The translations under genes and the position numbers were made by a program. Below, piece after piece: positions 45,755-55,464 of a DNA stretch of 64,000 nt (positions are counted from its first letter, which is position 1; the number at the start of each line of letters is the position of its first letter). The notes beneath the pieces are model-generated. The model worked only from the letters and a program-made list of their open reading frames with translations. It was not told the origin of the DNA and ran no database searches. The stretch is from Methanobacterium veterum. GTDB taxonomy: Archaea > Methanobacteriota > Methanobacteria > Methanobacteriales > Methanobacteriaceae. The DNA lies in the NCBI RefSeq assembly GCF_000745485.1, contig NZ_JQJK01000008.1, forward strand, positions 186,001 through 250,000, given 5' to 3'.

Positions 45755-47482
45755 TTAAAGGTCTTCAAATTCAATCCAGTAATTCATTAAACTGTCTAAA
45801 ACTTCACTGATATCTGAAATTGGAATCCTTTTCTGTTCAGTAGTGTCCCTGTTTCTTATGGTAACCATATTATCCTCTAAAGATTCATGATCAACAGTTA
45901 CTGCAAATGGTACTCCTATTTCATCTGAACGGGCATATCTTCGTCCGATAGTTCCAGATGTATCGAACTCCGCTATAAAACCATCTAATCTCAGGTCATC
46001 CTCTATTTGAAGCGCCACTTTTACAAGTTCTTCTTTATTTAAAAGTGGGAAAACACTTACTTCAACTGGAGCTATGTCCCTCGGTAATTTGAAATATTCC
46101 CTGTCATTTTCTTTATCTTCTGTAAATGTATGTGAAAGTACAGAGAAAATTATCCGGTCAATACCATATGAAGGTTCTATAACATGAGGGAATATTTTTT
46201 CTCCCCTTACTGTTTCACTCACTTCCTCAAAATTAACATGTTCAGGCAATAATTCATAGGAGTTACCACCTATCTCAAGTTTAAATGACCCTTCATTTTC
46301 AACTGCTTGCTTAACGCTTTCAGCTTCAATATCTTCAAGCTCTTTAAGTATCTTTGGTGCATCACCTTTAAAGGAAGGTCCAAATTTACCCATGTTTGGT
46401 TTTACAGCCAATTTTTTGATATGTTTAGGTTCATCGTACTCTAAAAAGACCCTTAGATCTTCTTTACTGTGCTCTGTATGGGATTTAAGGTCATAATCAG
46501 TTCTATCTGCAATTCCAATTATTTCTACCCAGCCGTACCTTTCAGTTTTTACCTCAACATCCCAGCAGTCAATTGCATAATGCGCCATCTCATTCGGTAA
46601 ATGCTGCCTGAACCTTATAACATCCTCTGGAATTCCAATTTCCTCTAGAAACTCACTTGCAAGATATAACTGGTAAACAAGCATTTGACTTGATACTATT
46701 TTCTTTGAAAGCGCTTCTTCTACAGATACTTCAATTGGCTCTCCTTCATTCATCTGGATTTCTGCAGGGTAAAGTTTGAGCATACTATCCTTGATTTCAT
46801 GGAATTTTCTATGGGTTTTATCTCTAGGATCCACAAAAATCTCAGCTTCAGCCTGGGTGAATTCACGGAGCCTTATTACCCCTTGTCTTGGAGATATTTC
46901 ATTTCGATAGGCTTTTCCAATTTGAACTACACCAAATGGTAATTTACCTCTAAAGAACCTCAGAAGCCTCTTAAATGGTATAAAAATACCTTGAGCAGTT
47001 TCAGGACGCATGTACCCTGTTTTTTTACCTTTAGCACCAATCAGTGTTTGAAACATCAAATTGTAATTCCACACACGAGATAACTGACTGCCACATTTAG
47101 GACATCCGATTTCCTCATCTGCGATCATCTGGGTAAGTTCTTCATTGTTTAAACCTTCCACATCTTTGTCTATAACTTCTTCAATTATGTGGTCTGCCCT
47201 GTAAACTTCCAAACATTCTTTACATTCAGTCATTGGATCAGTGAAATTGTCAACATGTCCTGAAGCTTTAAGAGCTTCCTCCGGCATTACAGTAGGAGAC
47301 TCTATTTCATAAAAACCTTCCCTTACGATATAATATTCTCTCCACTTGTTGATAATTGAATTTTTTAGTATAGCACCAAGAGGGCCGTAATCATAAAATC
47401 CTGCAACACCTGCATATATCTCAAATGAAGACCACAGGAAGCCTCTCTTTTTTGCAATGTTCATTACTTTATCATGTTTCAT
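45755..47482 (-). CDS. glyS: glycyl-tRNA synthetase
   Basis: Class II synthetase of the archaeal/eukaryotic alpha2 type. About 575 residues: N-terminal KRGFLWSSFEIYAGVAGFYDYGP (motif 1 side), a zinc-like pair of CxxC motifs (CKEC, CPKC), motif 2 with FRNEISPRQG-type sequence (GKAYRNEISPRQG), motif 3 PSYGIDRIIFSVL and a C-terminal anticodon-binding domain. The frame extends upstream to 47515, but the ATG at 47482 with GAGATGAT before it gives the expected N terminus. Confidence 0.96.
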   Translation of the reverse strand: MKHDKVMNIAKKRGFLWSSFEIYAGVAGFYDYGPLGAILKNSIINKWREYYIVREGFYEIESPTVMPEEALKASGHVDNFTDPMTECKECLEVYRADHIIEEVIDKDVEGLNNEELTQMIADEEIGCPKCGSQLSRVWNYNLMFQTLIGAKGKKTGYMRPETAQGIFIPFKRLLRFFRGKLPFGVVQIGKAYRNEISPRQGVIRLREFTQAEAEIFVDPRDKTHRKFHEIKDSMLKLYPAEIQMNEGEPIEVSVEEALSKKIVSSQMLVYQLYLASEFLEEIGIPEDVIRFRQHLPNEMAHYAIDCWDVEVKTERYGWVEIIGIADRTDYDLKSHTEHSKEDLRVFLEYDEPKHIKKLAVKPNMGKFGPSFKGDAPKILKELEDIEAESVKQAVENEGSFKLEIGGNSYELLPEHVNFEEVSETVRGEKIFPHVIEPSYGIDRIIFSVLSHTFTEDKENDREYFKLPRDIAPVEVSVFPLLNKEELVKVALQIEDDLRLDGFIAEFDTSGTIGRRYARSDEIGVPFAVTVDHESLEDNMVTIRNRDTTEQKRIPISDISEVLDSLMNYWIEFEDL

Positions 47483-47620
47483 AGTATCATCTCGCTTTAA
47501 AAATTTAAGTAGCATAAATCATCCAAAAACTCAGTTTGAAACCAAAATTCGGTTTTGAACGATTAAAAATATTGAAAAAAAATTTAATGAATCCAAATAT
47601 AAATTAAATTTTAATCTCCA

Positions 47621-48229
47621 CTACTCTCTTTTAAGAGCTATTTTTTTAATTAAATCTTTATCATATTTAATTCTACTTGATTCTGGACGTTTTTGACCCA
47701 TATATTTGCTATCTCTTTCTGGATGTCCGTACGGCTTTTCTGATGGAGATGTCATGGTTTCAAAGACTATTTGGCAAACTCTTTGCCCAGTATATAGCGC
47801 TACAGGCATTTTACCAATATTTGAAATTTCCAGTGTGATCCTTCCATGGAATCCGGGGTCTATATAACCTGCTGTAACGTGCATGGTTACACCAAGTCTT
47901 CCCATGGATGATCTGCCTTCAACCCTTGCAACTATATCGTCGGGCAATTTTATGGTTTCATAAGTTGTGGCAAGGGCAAATTCTCCAGGATGGATTATAA
48001 AAGGTTCTCCTTCATCTATATAAAAAGATTCCATATAAGAATCAATATCTGCTTCATCCATTGGATCTATACATGGTTTTCTAATTATTCTAAAACCTTT
48101 AAACTCGTTTCCTATCCTTAAATCCACTGATGATGGTTGTATCTGTATATCTGGATTGTCAAGGGGATCTATAACAATTTTTCCTGCACCAAGGTATTCT
48201 TTAATATGTTTATCGCTTAAAATAGCCAT
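47621..48229 (-). CDS. dcd: dCTP deaminase (possibly bifunctional dCTP deaminase/dUTPase)
   Basis: A 202-residue trimeric dUTPase-fold enzyme: ILSDKHI at the start, QPSSVDLRIG, EGRSSMGRLGV with the catalytic region (about 103-113), HVTAGYIDPGFHGRITLE and a C-terminal RP-E-SSRI tail. In the related Methanocaldococcus enzyme one protein converts dCTP directly to dUMP. Whether this one is bifunctional cannot be decided here. GAGGGTAAAC precedes the ATG. Confidence 0.95.
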   Translation of the reverse strand: MAILSDKHIKEYLGAGKIVIDPLDNPDIQIQPSSVDLRIGNEFKGFRIIRKPCIDPMDEADIDSYMESFYIDEGEPFIIHPGEFALATTYETIKLPDDIVARVEGRSSMGRLGVTMHVTAGYIDPGFHGRITLEISNIGKMPVALYTGQRVCQIVFETMTSPSEKPYGHPERDSKYMGQKRPESSRIKYDKDLIKKIALKRE

Positions 48230-48338
48230 GTTTACCCTCTTTTAAAACGTTTAAATTCAATTTATTAGATTAAAGATAATAGTTGTATTTGTATATCTAG
48301 ATTATAAAGAGATCTACAACGCATAATCTTCAACATAA

Positions 48339-49502
48339 TTATCTTCTAAAATAACCGTGCTTGTCTTCTTGCTCATCTATTTTGTCTTGCTTAACTTCTA
48401 TTTCGGATATATCATCCAATATGTTTTTAATCCCGCAGCTGTTTCCAACTCCAACTACAAGAATATTAGCATCATCAGGAGAATTATAAATTAATTTCTG
48501 CACTAATTCAAATGCTTCAACTGAAGCATCTGCGATCTTCGGGTTCATATTGCTTATAGCCTCTTCAGGACTCATTTTCACAATAACAGCATCGAGTTCT
48601 ATGTTTCTTTTAAGAATTTCTTCTTCAATAGCCCATTTATCTACTCCAGGGCCACCAATTACAACCCCAATACCTCGTGCCACTTTCCCTGTTTCTTCTC
48701 CTTCAAGCTTGACTGCTGCATCTACTGTTATTATTTTATCTATGCTTTCTTTTTCGAGAATAGATCGAACTGTCTTTCCAACTCGGCCAACGCGGGCTCC
48801 CGGACCTTTTGCACGAGCTATAATTAGATCACGTTCTTCCATCTTCTTTTTAGCAATGAACATGTCTTCGATCTCGGTTATGTACTCATTTTTATAGTCT
48901 TTCATGAGCAAACCTGCAACTATCGGACCTGCACCGTCTCCAATGGGTTTTCCTTCAGAAAATGTTTTTGCACCTTCAAATTGGGCTTTTACAACCCTCA
49001 TAATTAATGGAATGCTCATTTGAAGCATCAGCAATATCTGCAAGTTTCCTTTTCTTCCAAGCTCTAGATTGTGTCTTACCTGTTTTGCAACATCGTTAAT
49101 AGCAAGTGTGGCTTTTAAAGTCATCACAATGTTTGCTTTGGTTTCCGTGTCGGCTAAAGGGGCTACTTCCTTTACCATCTGTTTAAATCTGTCTTCACTT
49201 AGATCCAGGATTTTCTCGAACTTTCTTACGAGTCCGTTAGGGTCAAGATCTACTGGAGGGACTACAAAAAATTCCATAAATCCCTTAATTTTATCTGAAG
49301 GGTCAAGAATAGGCTTTCCTTTTTCTTTAGATATTTTAATAAGAAAATTCTCCAGTTCATGAACCATACCATCTAATTCAAGTGCAGCCTTTTCAACACG
49401 GGACAATGCCCTTACCCTTACAATCCATGGAATTAGAAAAATAAGTAAAACTATTACCAGTATCCCAATAATATCAAATGGACTCAACCCAAATAATGCC
49501 AT
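48339..49502 (-). CDS. DUF1512 family membrane-anchored protein
   Basis: A protein of about 387 residues with one N-terminal transmembrane helix (IIGILVIVLLIFLIPWIV, about 10-27) and a large cytoplasmic part. The latter has a helical region (about 35-180) and an alpha/beta region with RAKGPGARVGRVGKT, GIGVVIGGPGVDKWAIEEE and VVGVGNSCGIKNILD. The family is archaeal and uncharacterised. Two starts are possible: ATG 49517, overlapping the stop of the methyltransferase gene (TAATG), or ATG 49502 just after GGGGGAAGGAA. I give the latter with low certainty. Confidence 0.85.
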   Translation of the reverse strand: MALFGLSPFDIIGILVIVLLIFLIPWIVRVRALSRVEKAALELDGMVHELENFLIKISKEKGKPILDPSDKIKGFMEFFVVPPVDLDPNGLVRKFEKILDLSEDRFKQMVKEVAPLADTETKANIVMTLKATLAINDVAKQVRHNLELGRKGNLQILLMLQMSIPLIMRVVKAQFEGAKTFSEGKPIGDGAGPIVAGLLMKDYKNEYITEIEDMFIAKKKMEERDLIIARAKGPGARVGRVGKTVRSILEKESIDKIITVDAAVKLEGEETGKVARGIGVVIGGPGVDKWAIEEEILKRNIELDAVIVKMSPEEAISNMNPKIADASVEAFELVQKLIYNSPDDANILVVGVGNSCGIKNILDDISEIEVKQDKIDEQEDKHGYFRR

Positions 49503-49516
49503 TTCCTTCCCCCACA

Positions 49517-50215
49517 TTATTCTTTTAATTTCAGCCCTAACCTTCTTAAAGTCCCTATCAATGTGTGTGCTTCCCTTCCAGAGATGAATGCTCTACCTAT
49601 AATATTTTTAAAAACTGTAGATGCTGTTTTCATTTTATGTTCAGGGTAACCTGTATATTTAATTAATTCATCCATTTCCTCAATTAAAAGTTCTTTTTCA
49701 GATTTTAAAGCTACTTCCAGTTCTTCTCGAGGATAATTCTTTTCTCTTTTAAATAATTCATACAGTACAATTGCTGCAGCGTGTGAAATGTTTAGTACTG
49801 GATATTCATCGTTTGTAGGAATGGTTACAACCACATCACAAAGGGCTATCTCTTCATTATAGAGACCATTACCTTCTCTCCCAAATACTATGGCAATATT
49901 TCCAGTTATATTTAATGATTCTGCAAACTGCTCAGGTGTAACCGCAATCCTTGAAACATTGTAACTCCCGCCGGCCATACGTGTTGTACCAACTGTAAAA
50001 TCTATATTTTCAGCTTCAATGAATTCTTTAAGGGAACCATATTCTTTATGATTCCATATAATATCCTTTGCATGCATTGCCTGATAATAAGCTTCTTTTT
50101 TTAATTCGCATGGATTAATAAGCACCAAATCGTTGAACGCAAAATTTTTCATGGTCCTTGCAAGAAAACCTATGTTTCCTGGAGATTCTGGTTCAACAAA
50201 AACTACATAAATCAT
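49517..50215 (-). CDS. SPOUT family RNA 2'-O-methyltransferase (TrmJ-like)
   Basis: A 232-residue SpoU/TrmJ-type enzyme: FVEPESPGNIGFLARTMKNF (motif 1), IVFGREGNGL (motif 2) and VLNISHAAAIVLYELF (motif 3, knot), followed by a C-terminal helical extension with HTLIGTLRRLGLK. Archaeal TrmJ methylates the 2'-OH of tRNA position 32. Cotranscribed with the DUF1512 gene downstream. Confidence 0.92.
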   Translation of the reverse strand: MIYVVFVEPESPGNIGFLARTMKNFAFNDLVLINPCELKKEAYYQAMHAKDIIWNHKEYGSLKEFIEAENIDFTVGTTRMAGGSYNVSRIAVTPEQFAESLNITGNIAIVFGREGNGLYNEEIALCDVVVTIPTNDEYPVLNISHAAAIVLYELFKREKNYPREELEVALKSEKELLIEEMDELIKYTGYPEHKMKTASTVFKNIIGRAFISGREAHTLIGTLRRLGLKLKE

Positions 50216-50254
50216 ATTTTTATACTCTCTAAAATTAATAAGTAAAACAAGGGC

Positions 50255-51745
50255 TTATTTTTCATAAGCCATTTCAAGAAGTTTTAAAATGTTTAATACA
50301 GGGATATCCATACCCTCTTTTTTGAGTTCAGTCTCTATGTTGATCTGGCAGAATGGACAGATTGTTACAACGGCGTCCACGTCAAGTTTTTTAATCATTT
50401 CTGCCTTTTCCTTACCTAACTCTGCTGCAATTTCAGGTTTTCCGGCACGTACACCCCCACCAGCACCACAGCACTGGTTTGGTTTTTCCATTTCTACGAG
50501 TTCCAGTCCTTTAATTTTCTTTAAAATTTCACGGGGCTCTTTATTGATTCCTTGGACTCTATTGAGGTGACACGGGTCATGGTAAGTTACCTTCATATTT
50601 AAAGGCTTCATATCCTCAGTATTTAAGTTATCAATCAGAAATTCACTGATATCAACCACGTTGAAGTTAACACCCAATTTAGGGTAATCTTTCTTTAAAG
50701 TTGCACCGCAGCCTGCACACACAGTTATTATTGTGTCGTAATCTTTGAAAACTTCCTTATTTTTTAAAGCCAGCTCTTTTACGATGTCAGTCTGCCCTGT
50801 TCTAATCATTGGAGAACCGCAGCACACCTGGTCTTCAGGAACCACAATATCAATGTTGTGGTTTTCTAAAACTTTAAGCAGTGCAAACCCTACTTCCTGC
50901 TGCCTGTAGTCCACAAGACAGCCTGTAAAGAATGCTATATTTGATTTTTCTTTATTTTCACCAGAAACTGCTTTAATAAATCCTTCATCTAAAAGTTCTA
51001 CAGACCTTCCAGTACGTGCAATTAATTCCCTGACTTCTTTATGCGCTGGGAGAGGGCCTACACCTTCACGGCACGCAATTTCCCTTAACTTCTCAATTGC
51101 CCCACCTACAGTACTTATTTCCTTCGGGCATACTTCTGCACATTTCCCACAGGTGGTACAACAGTAAAGGCCCTCATCAAATCCAAGTTTAGCCCGTTCT
51201 TCCTTATTACGTGGATCAAGGGCAAATTTTGAGATGTCGCGCATGAAGTAAGGGCCTGCATATTCAGCAGATGTTTCATTTACAACAGGACATGCAGATA
51301 GACATGAGAAACATTCTATACATCCTCTTAATTTCTTTGAATCTTCATATTGTTCTGGTTTTAAGATTTCAAGACACATTTCGCTGTCTTGAGGTACTTC
51401 ATCTCCCCCTAAAGAGAGTTTCATCTTTTTGATCTTGTTTTCAATTTCGCTTCGATCTACAACCAGGTCCTTTAAAACGTCAAAATCGAGAGGTTCAATA
51501 ACTGCATTGTCCTCTATTTCAGCCTTACATGCCAGTTTAACTTCGCCGTTTACCTTTAAAGCGCATGATCCACACTGCCCAGCCCTACATGAACACCTGT
51601 AAGCTATACCTGCACCGTATTTATGGTTGATATAGTTTAAAGCGTCAAGGACTTTCATTTTTTCCGTTTCCTCAACTTCATAGGTTTCATAGTATGGCTT
51701 TTCGTCTTTAGCTGGATCATATCTTAAAACTTTAATTGCTATCAT
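50255..51745 (-). CDS. tfrB: CoM/CoB-fumarate reductase subunit B
   Basis: Thiol:fumarate reductase Fe-S subunit: it takes electrons from coenzyme M and coenzyme B thiols to reduce fumarate, giving the heterodisulfide and succinate. 496 residues: an N-terminal plant-type [2Fe-2S] domain (CSCRAGQCGSC, about 49-59), two [4Fe-4S] motifs (CIECFSCLSACP and CTTCGKCAEVCP) and two HdrB-like CCG domains (CCGSP and CCGAGGG). The catalytic flavin subunit gene tfrA is not adjacent. Succinyl-CoA synthetase at 4055 acts on the product. Confidence 0.95.
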   Translation of the reverse strand: MIAIKVLRYDPAKDEKPYYETYEVEETEKMKVLDALNYINHKYGAGIAYRCSCRAGQCGSCALKVNGEVKLACKAEIEDNAVIEPLDFDVLKDLVVDRSEIENKIKKMKLSLGGDEVPQDSEMCLEILKPEQYEDSKKLRGCIECFSCLSACPVVNETSAEYAGPYFMRDISKFALDPRNKEERAKLGFDEGLYCCTTCGKCAEVCPKEISTVGGAIEKLREIACREGVGPLPAHKEVRELIARTGRSVELLDEGFIKAVSGENKEKSNIAFFTGCLVDYRQQEVGFALLKVLENHNIDIVVPEDQVCCGSPMIRTGQTDIVKELALKNKEVFKDYDTIITVCAGCGATLKKDYPKLGVNFNVVDISEFLIDNLNTEDMKPLNMKVTYHDPCHLNRVQGINKEPREILKKIKGLELVEMEKPNQCCGAGGGVRAGKPEIAAELGKEKAEMIKKLDVDAVVTICPFCQINIETELKKEGMDIPVLNILKLLEMAYEK

Positions 51746-52070
51746 TTCTATCTCCGGATTTTCTTTAAAAAGTGCTTTAAAATAATCTTAAAGTTAAATT
51801 AATTGAATTAGATATTTAAAAATGTAGTTGAATTTATACTATATTCAGTTTATATGATCTTATATTTAATCTTTATAATTAAGTCTGGATCTAAAGATAA
51901 ATTAGGATATTATAAGCTTGTTTTCTAAAAATAACAGTATTTAAAAATTTTATTGCTATTTTTTAATCGTAATTAAGTTTTATAATATGAAACTACTTGA
52001 ATAAAATGGTTTATCAAGTAATTTAAATAACTTTTTAAGTTATAACATATTAATTAAATGTAAGATTATT
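51746..52070. other. divergent intergenic region
   Basis: About 325 bp of very AT-rich DNA between tfrB and the B12-sensor gene. Promoters for both directions are expected. No gene or repeat array is seen. Confidence 0.5.
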
Positions 52071-52763
52071 ATGTATGAATTTAAAGAGGAAACAGGTTCC
52101 TTTTTTGAACTTGCTAGACAATACCTTAACTTATTATTAAACGGAGATAATTATGCAGCTGTTCAAATGATTATGGAGGCTGTAAAAAATAATATTGATG
52201 TTAAAGACATTTATCTTCATGTTTTTGAGCCTTCACAGCATGAAATTGGCAGATTATGGCAAAAGAACCAGATAAGTATAGCTCAAGAACATTTTTGCAC
52301 TGCTGTTACCCAGAATATAATGTCTCAACTTTATCCCCACATTTATAAAAGTGAAAAAAATGGTTATAAAATGATTACTACATGTGTAAGTGGAGAACTG
52401 CACGAAATTGGAGCTCGTATGGTTTCTGATTTTTTTGAGATGGAAGGATGGGATACATATTATTTAGGCGCTAATATGTCAACTAAAAGCATAATAGAAA
52501 CCATTATTGAACTTAAACCGGATTTAATTCTTATTTCAGCTACAATTAATTCGCATGTTGGTGCTGTCGCTGATTTAATTAAACAGATTAGATCATTAAA
52601 TGTTAAAAATTTAAAAATTATCGTTGGAGGGCGGCTTTTTAATATATCCCCATCATTATGGGAAAAAGTTGGTGCTGATTGTTATGCTTCTAACGCGTTA
52701 GAATCTATTTTTGTAGCTAAAAAATTATTAAATATTAAATCTGTTAATAAGGAGGAATTTTAA
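52071..52763 (+). CDS. cobalamin-binding sensor protein, CarH-like signature
   Basis: A 230-residue protein with a helical B12-cap domain (about 10-95) and a Rossmann-like B12-binding domain (about 99-225). Trp63-x9-Glu73-His74 matches the W-x9-EH motif of adenosylcobalamin photoreceptors such as CarH and LitR. E109-x-H111-xx-G114 is the base-off/His-on motif, with His111 as lower axial ligand. The MerR-type DNA-binding domain of CarH is absent, and the residue after the Trp is Gln64, where CarH has the His that captures cobalt after light. It heads a three-gene operon with a histidine kinase, so it probably feeds a light, redox or cobamide signal into phosphotransfer. Confidence 0.87.
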   Translation: MYEFKEETGSFFELARQYLNLLLNGDNYAAVQMIMEAVKNNIDVKDIYLHVFEPSQHEIGRLWQKNQISIAQEHFCTAVTQNIMSQLYPHIYKSEKNGYKMITTCVSGELHEIGARMVSDFFEMEGWDTYYLGANMSTKSIIETIIELKPDLILISATINSHVGAVADLIKQIRSLNVKNLKIIVGGRLFNISPSLWEKVGADCYASNALESIFVAKKLLNIKSVNKEEF

Positions 52764-53174
52764 GTGTCTAATTTAAATAATGTTAGTTCCATTTCTCCAG
52801 AAGCATTAGAATCGTTTAGAAAATTAAGTGATAATATTATTAAAGAAACTGTTTCAAGATCACTTGAAAATAAGGACGAAGTGAGTAATCATGGGGATCA
52901 AGCAGAGAGAATACTAACAATCGGTCTAGAATTTACCACAAAGGTGTTAGACGCAGCAATGAGTGTGGGTGAACTTCCATTTTTAGAAGATGAACTATTA
53001 TGGGCCAAGGACAGATTACCTCATGATGGAGTGATGATGGAACATATTCTTAGCCGTTTTAAGATTTACCGGGATGTAGTCAATGAAATGATTCCAGTAA
53101 AATATGCAAATGAAGTGAATTACTTTATTGATTGGATGATAGCTCGTCAAAATGAATTAACTTATATTGATTAA
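52764..53174 (+). CDS. small helical protein between B12 sensor and kinase
   Basis: A 136-residue, all-helical acidic protein of no recognised family. It starts with GTG at 52764 directly after the stop of the sensor gene, with GGAGGAATT before it, so it is translationally coupled. Conspicuous segments are GLEFTTKVLDAAMSVGELPF (about 53-72), DRLPHDGVMMEHIL (about 88-101) and a C-terminal helix. It might be an adaptor or an RsbR-like globin-fold signal carrier; there is no decisive motif. Confidence 0.82.
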   Translation: MSNLNNVSSISPEALESFRKLSDNIIKETVSRSLENKDEVSNHGDQAERILTIGLEFTTKVLDAAMSVGELPFLEDELLWAKDRLPHDGVMMEHILSRFKIYRDVVNEMIPVKYANEVNYFIDWMIARQNELTYID

Positions 53175-53210
53175 CTTTTTTGTTTAACTTAATTTGTTTG
53201 GAGAAACAAT

Positions 53211-54332
53211 ATGAATTCAAATATAAATACTAAACAAATTGCATTATTATGTGATCTTGATGGTATTATTTTAAAAGTTTTAAAAAATGAATTAATAGCA
53301 GATCAACTACAAGGCAAGGCATTTAAAGATATTTTCAACGGTGAAAGTGCTAAAGAAGCCTTGATTTTCATTAAAAAAATTAATAAAGAATATGTGGCTT
53401 TTAATTGGGAACTAAACATGATTATAAGCGGAAAAATAAAGTTACTGCACTTTAATGGCGGAATTTTTGATAATCACATATTAATTATGGGTACCAACTT
53501 CTTTGATGAACTCATGTATTATTATGAAGAAATGACTCGAATAACTAATAATCAAGTTACCCATATACGTAAATTGAATAAAGACATGTTAGAGGCATCT
53601 TCAAATCTTAAAGAACGTTCTAAAGATTTAGAAAAAGCACTTGAAGATTTAAACCACTCCAATGAACAATTACAGAGTTTTGCTTATATTACAAGCCATG
53701 ACTTACAGGAACCGTTGCGCACCATTGCTAGTTATGCACAACTTATTGAAAGACGTTATAAAGGTAAACTAGACTCTGATGCTGATGATTTTATTGAGTT
53801 TATGGTTAATGGCGCTTATAGGATGAAAGAGATGATTCAGGGCTTACTTGAATATTCCCGTGTTGAGACAAAAGAGCATGAATTTAAGGAATTTGAGGCT
53901 GAAAGTGCTTTGAAATATGCTTTAAATAAGTTAGGATCTGCAATTAGTGAGGTTAATGCTGAAATTACTTATGATGAACTACCAGTTATCTTTGCTGATG
54001 AAAGTCAAATTATACGTGTATTCCAGAATCTAATTGGAAATGCGCTTAAATTCCGAAGGGAAGAAGTAAAACCTAAAATTCATATCTCCTCCATGAAAAA
54101 AGATAATGAATATCTTTTTTCGGTCAGTGATAATGGAATAGGATTAGATGAACAGTATAGTGATCAAATTTTTGAAGTATTTAAGAGATTACATGCAATG
54201 GATGATTATCCTGGTGCAGGAATAGGTTTATCGATTGTTAAACGGATTATAGAAGGCCATAATGGTATAATTTGGGTTAAATCAGAATTAAACAAAGGAT
54301 CAGCATTTTACTTCAATATACCTCACGAATAA
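53211..54332 (+). CDS. cytoplasmic sensor histidine kinase
   Basis: A 373-residue kinase without transmembrane segments: a PAS-like N-terminal domain (about 5-105), a coiled coil (about 110-152), HisKA with TSHDLQEPLR (phospho-acceptor His163), and an HATPase_c domain with N box FQNLIGNALKFRR, G1 VSDNGIGLD, F box and G2 GAGIGLSIVKRIIEGH. No receiver domain or response regulator gene is adjacent. The operon position suggests the B12-binding protein controls it. GGAG precedes the ATG by 8 nt. Confidence 0.92.
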   Translation: MNSNINTKQIALLCDLDGIILKVLKNELIADQLQGKAFKDIFNGESAKEALIFIKKINKEYVAFNWELNMIISGKIKLLHFNGGIFDNHILIMGTNFFDELMYYYEEMTRITNNQVTHIRKLNKDMLEASSNLKERSKDLEKALEDLNHSNEQLQSFAYITSHDLQEPLRTIASYAQLIERRYKGKLDSDADDFIEFMVNGAYRMKEMIQGLLEYSRVETKEHEFKEFEAESALKYALNKLGSAISEVNAEITYDELPVIFADESQIIRVFQNLIGNALKFRREEVKPKIHISSMKKDNEYLFSVSDNGIGLDEQYSDQIFEVFKRLHAMDDYPGAGIGLSIVKRIIEGHNGIIWVKSELNKGSAFYFNIPHE

Positions 54333-54831
54333 ATTAATTTTAAGGCTAATTGATAAGATCAGATGACATTTTTTTTAATTTCTGTAATTTCATAATCATA
54401 AAATCATTGTACTAAATTAATTTTCAAATGCTCTAACTCAAACACATTATAAAATAATTTTAATTGTTAACTAATGCTTATGAAAATAATTCTAAATCTA
54501 TAGAGTAATTCCATCTTAAAGCGAATATATCTACATCATAAAATCATTCCGAGAATCAGAACTTATATTTCCGTCGGTAAGTCTAAAACGTGAAACTTTT
54601 AAGTTATATGGGGAGGAAAACCAGTTTAAATTTCAAATAAAGGTGAAAATTGTAATTTAACTTGATCAAATTTACATATTTACTCCTTTTTTTATTTCGT
54701 ATTAAAAAAATTGTATAGATTGATTTTAATTGAATAATAATTATATAATTTTTAAAATAGTCCCAAAATAAACGATAATTTTATATGATGTGGTTTACAA
54801 AAGATATATTAATAAAAATGAGGTGATACGT
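54333..54831 (+). promoter_or_regulatory. intergenic region with histone promoter
   Basis: About 500 bp without a gene. Near its end TTTATATG (54780-54787) is a likely TATA box and AGGTGAT (54820-54826) the ribosome binding site of the histone gene. The sequence around 54545-54625 is slightly GC-richer than its surroundings, but I find no tRNA or other RNA fold in it. Confidence 0.5.
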
Positions 54832-55038
54832 ATGAGTGAATTACCATTAGCTCCAGTTGGAAGAATCATAAAAAATGAAGGTCGTCTAAGAGTAAGTGAA
54901 GATGCAACTGAAACTTTAACAAAAGCTTTAGAAGAAAAGGGTGAACAAATAGCTGCGGAAGCTGTTAAACTTGCAAAACATGCTGGAAGAAAAACCGTTA
55001 AAGCATCAGACATTGAATTAGCTGCTAAAATTTTATAA
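54832..55038 (+). CDS. archaeal histone, HMf type
   Basis: A 68-residue histone that wraps DNA as stacked dimers. The canonical sequence reads [15 protein letters not shown] (helix 1), a long central helix with [18 protein letters not shown], and [13 protein letters not shown] (helix 3). Position 17 is Arg-rich-turn typical (GRLRVSEDA). The frame is open to 54790, but the ATG at 54832 with AGGTGAT upstream gives the family N terminus. Confidence 0.97.
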   Translation: MSELPLAPVGRIIKNEGRLRVSEDATETLTKALEEKGEQIAAEAVKLAKHAGRKTVKASDIELAAKIL

Positions 55039-55284
55039 AATTTTTTATTTAAAAATTTTATTTATTTTCTTTTGCATTACCCTACTAAATTAATTCATTA
55101 AATAATTTAATTAATGACGCCCATGTCCATGTGTTAAATATTTTATTGTGTTAAATTGGTAAGGATTAATTAAACTGGACATGTTTAAAAAATTTATTCA
55201 ATCAAAATTTACAAGTAATTTAAGAGTAACATTTGCACAGCACTCCTGAGCGAAAATTAAATAGATAGTGATTCAACTATTAGT

Positions 55285-55464
55285 ATGGTTAAAAAAAGTG
55301 AATCAGAAAGATTTTTAAAAATAGCAAGTAACTGTAAGCCTGAAGAATTAGAAGATATATTAAAACAAGTTGAAAGTGCAATTGAAAAATCGGTAGATAA
55401 AGATAAGGATCTTCTAATGGCAAAGACCATAATCACAGCCAGATTAACTTCAATGAGAAATTAA
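55285..55464 (+). CDS. small conserved-looking helical protein
   Basis: A 59-residue ORF with ATG at 55285 and TAA at 55462-55464. The product is rich in Lys and Glu and predicted fully helical (KPEELEDILKQVESAIEKS, DKDLLMAKTIITARL). The amino acid composition is protein-like, unlike the surrounding AT-rich spacers. GTGAT lies 12 nt upstream, which is a weak and distant ribosome binding site. Function unknown; it lies between the histone and TRAM genes. Confidence 0.55.
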   Translation: MVKKSESERFLKIASNCKPEELEDILKQVESAIEKSVDKDKDLLMAKTIITARLTSMRN

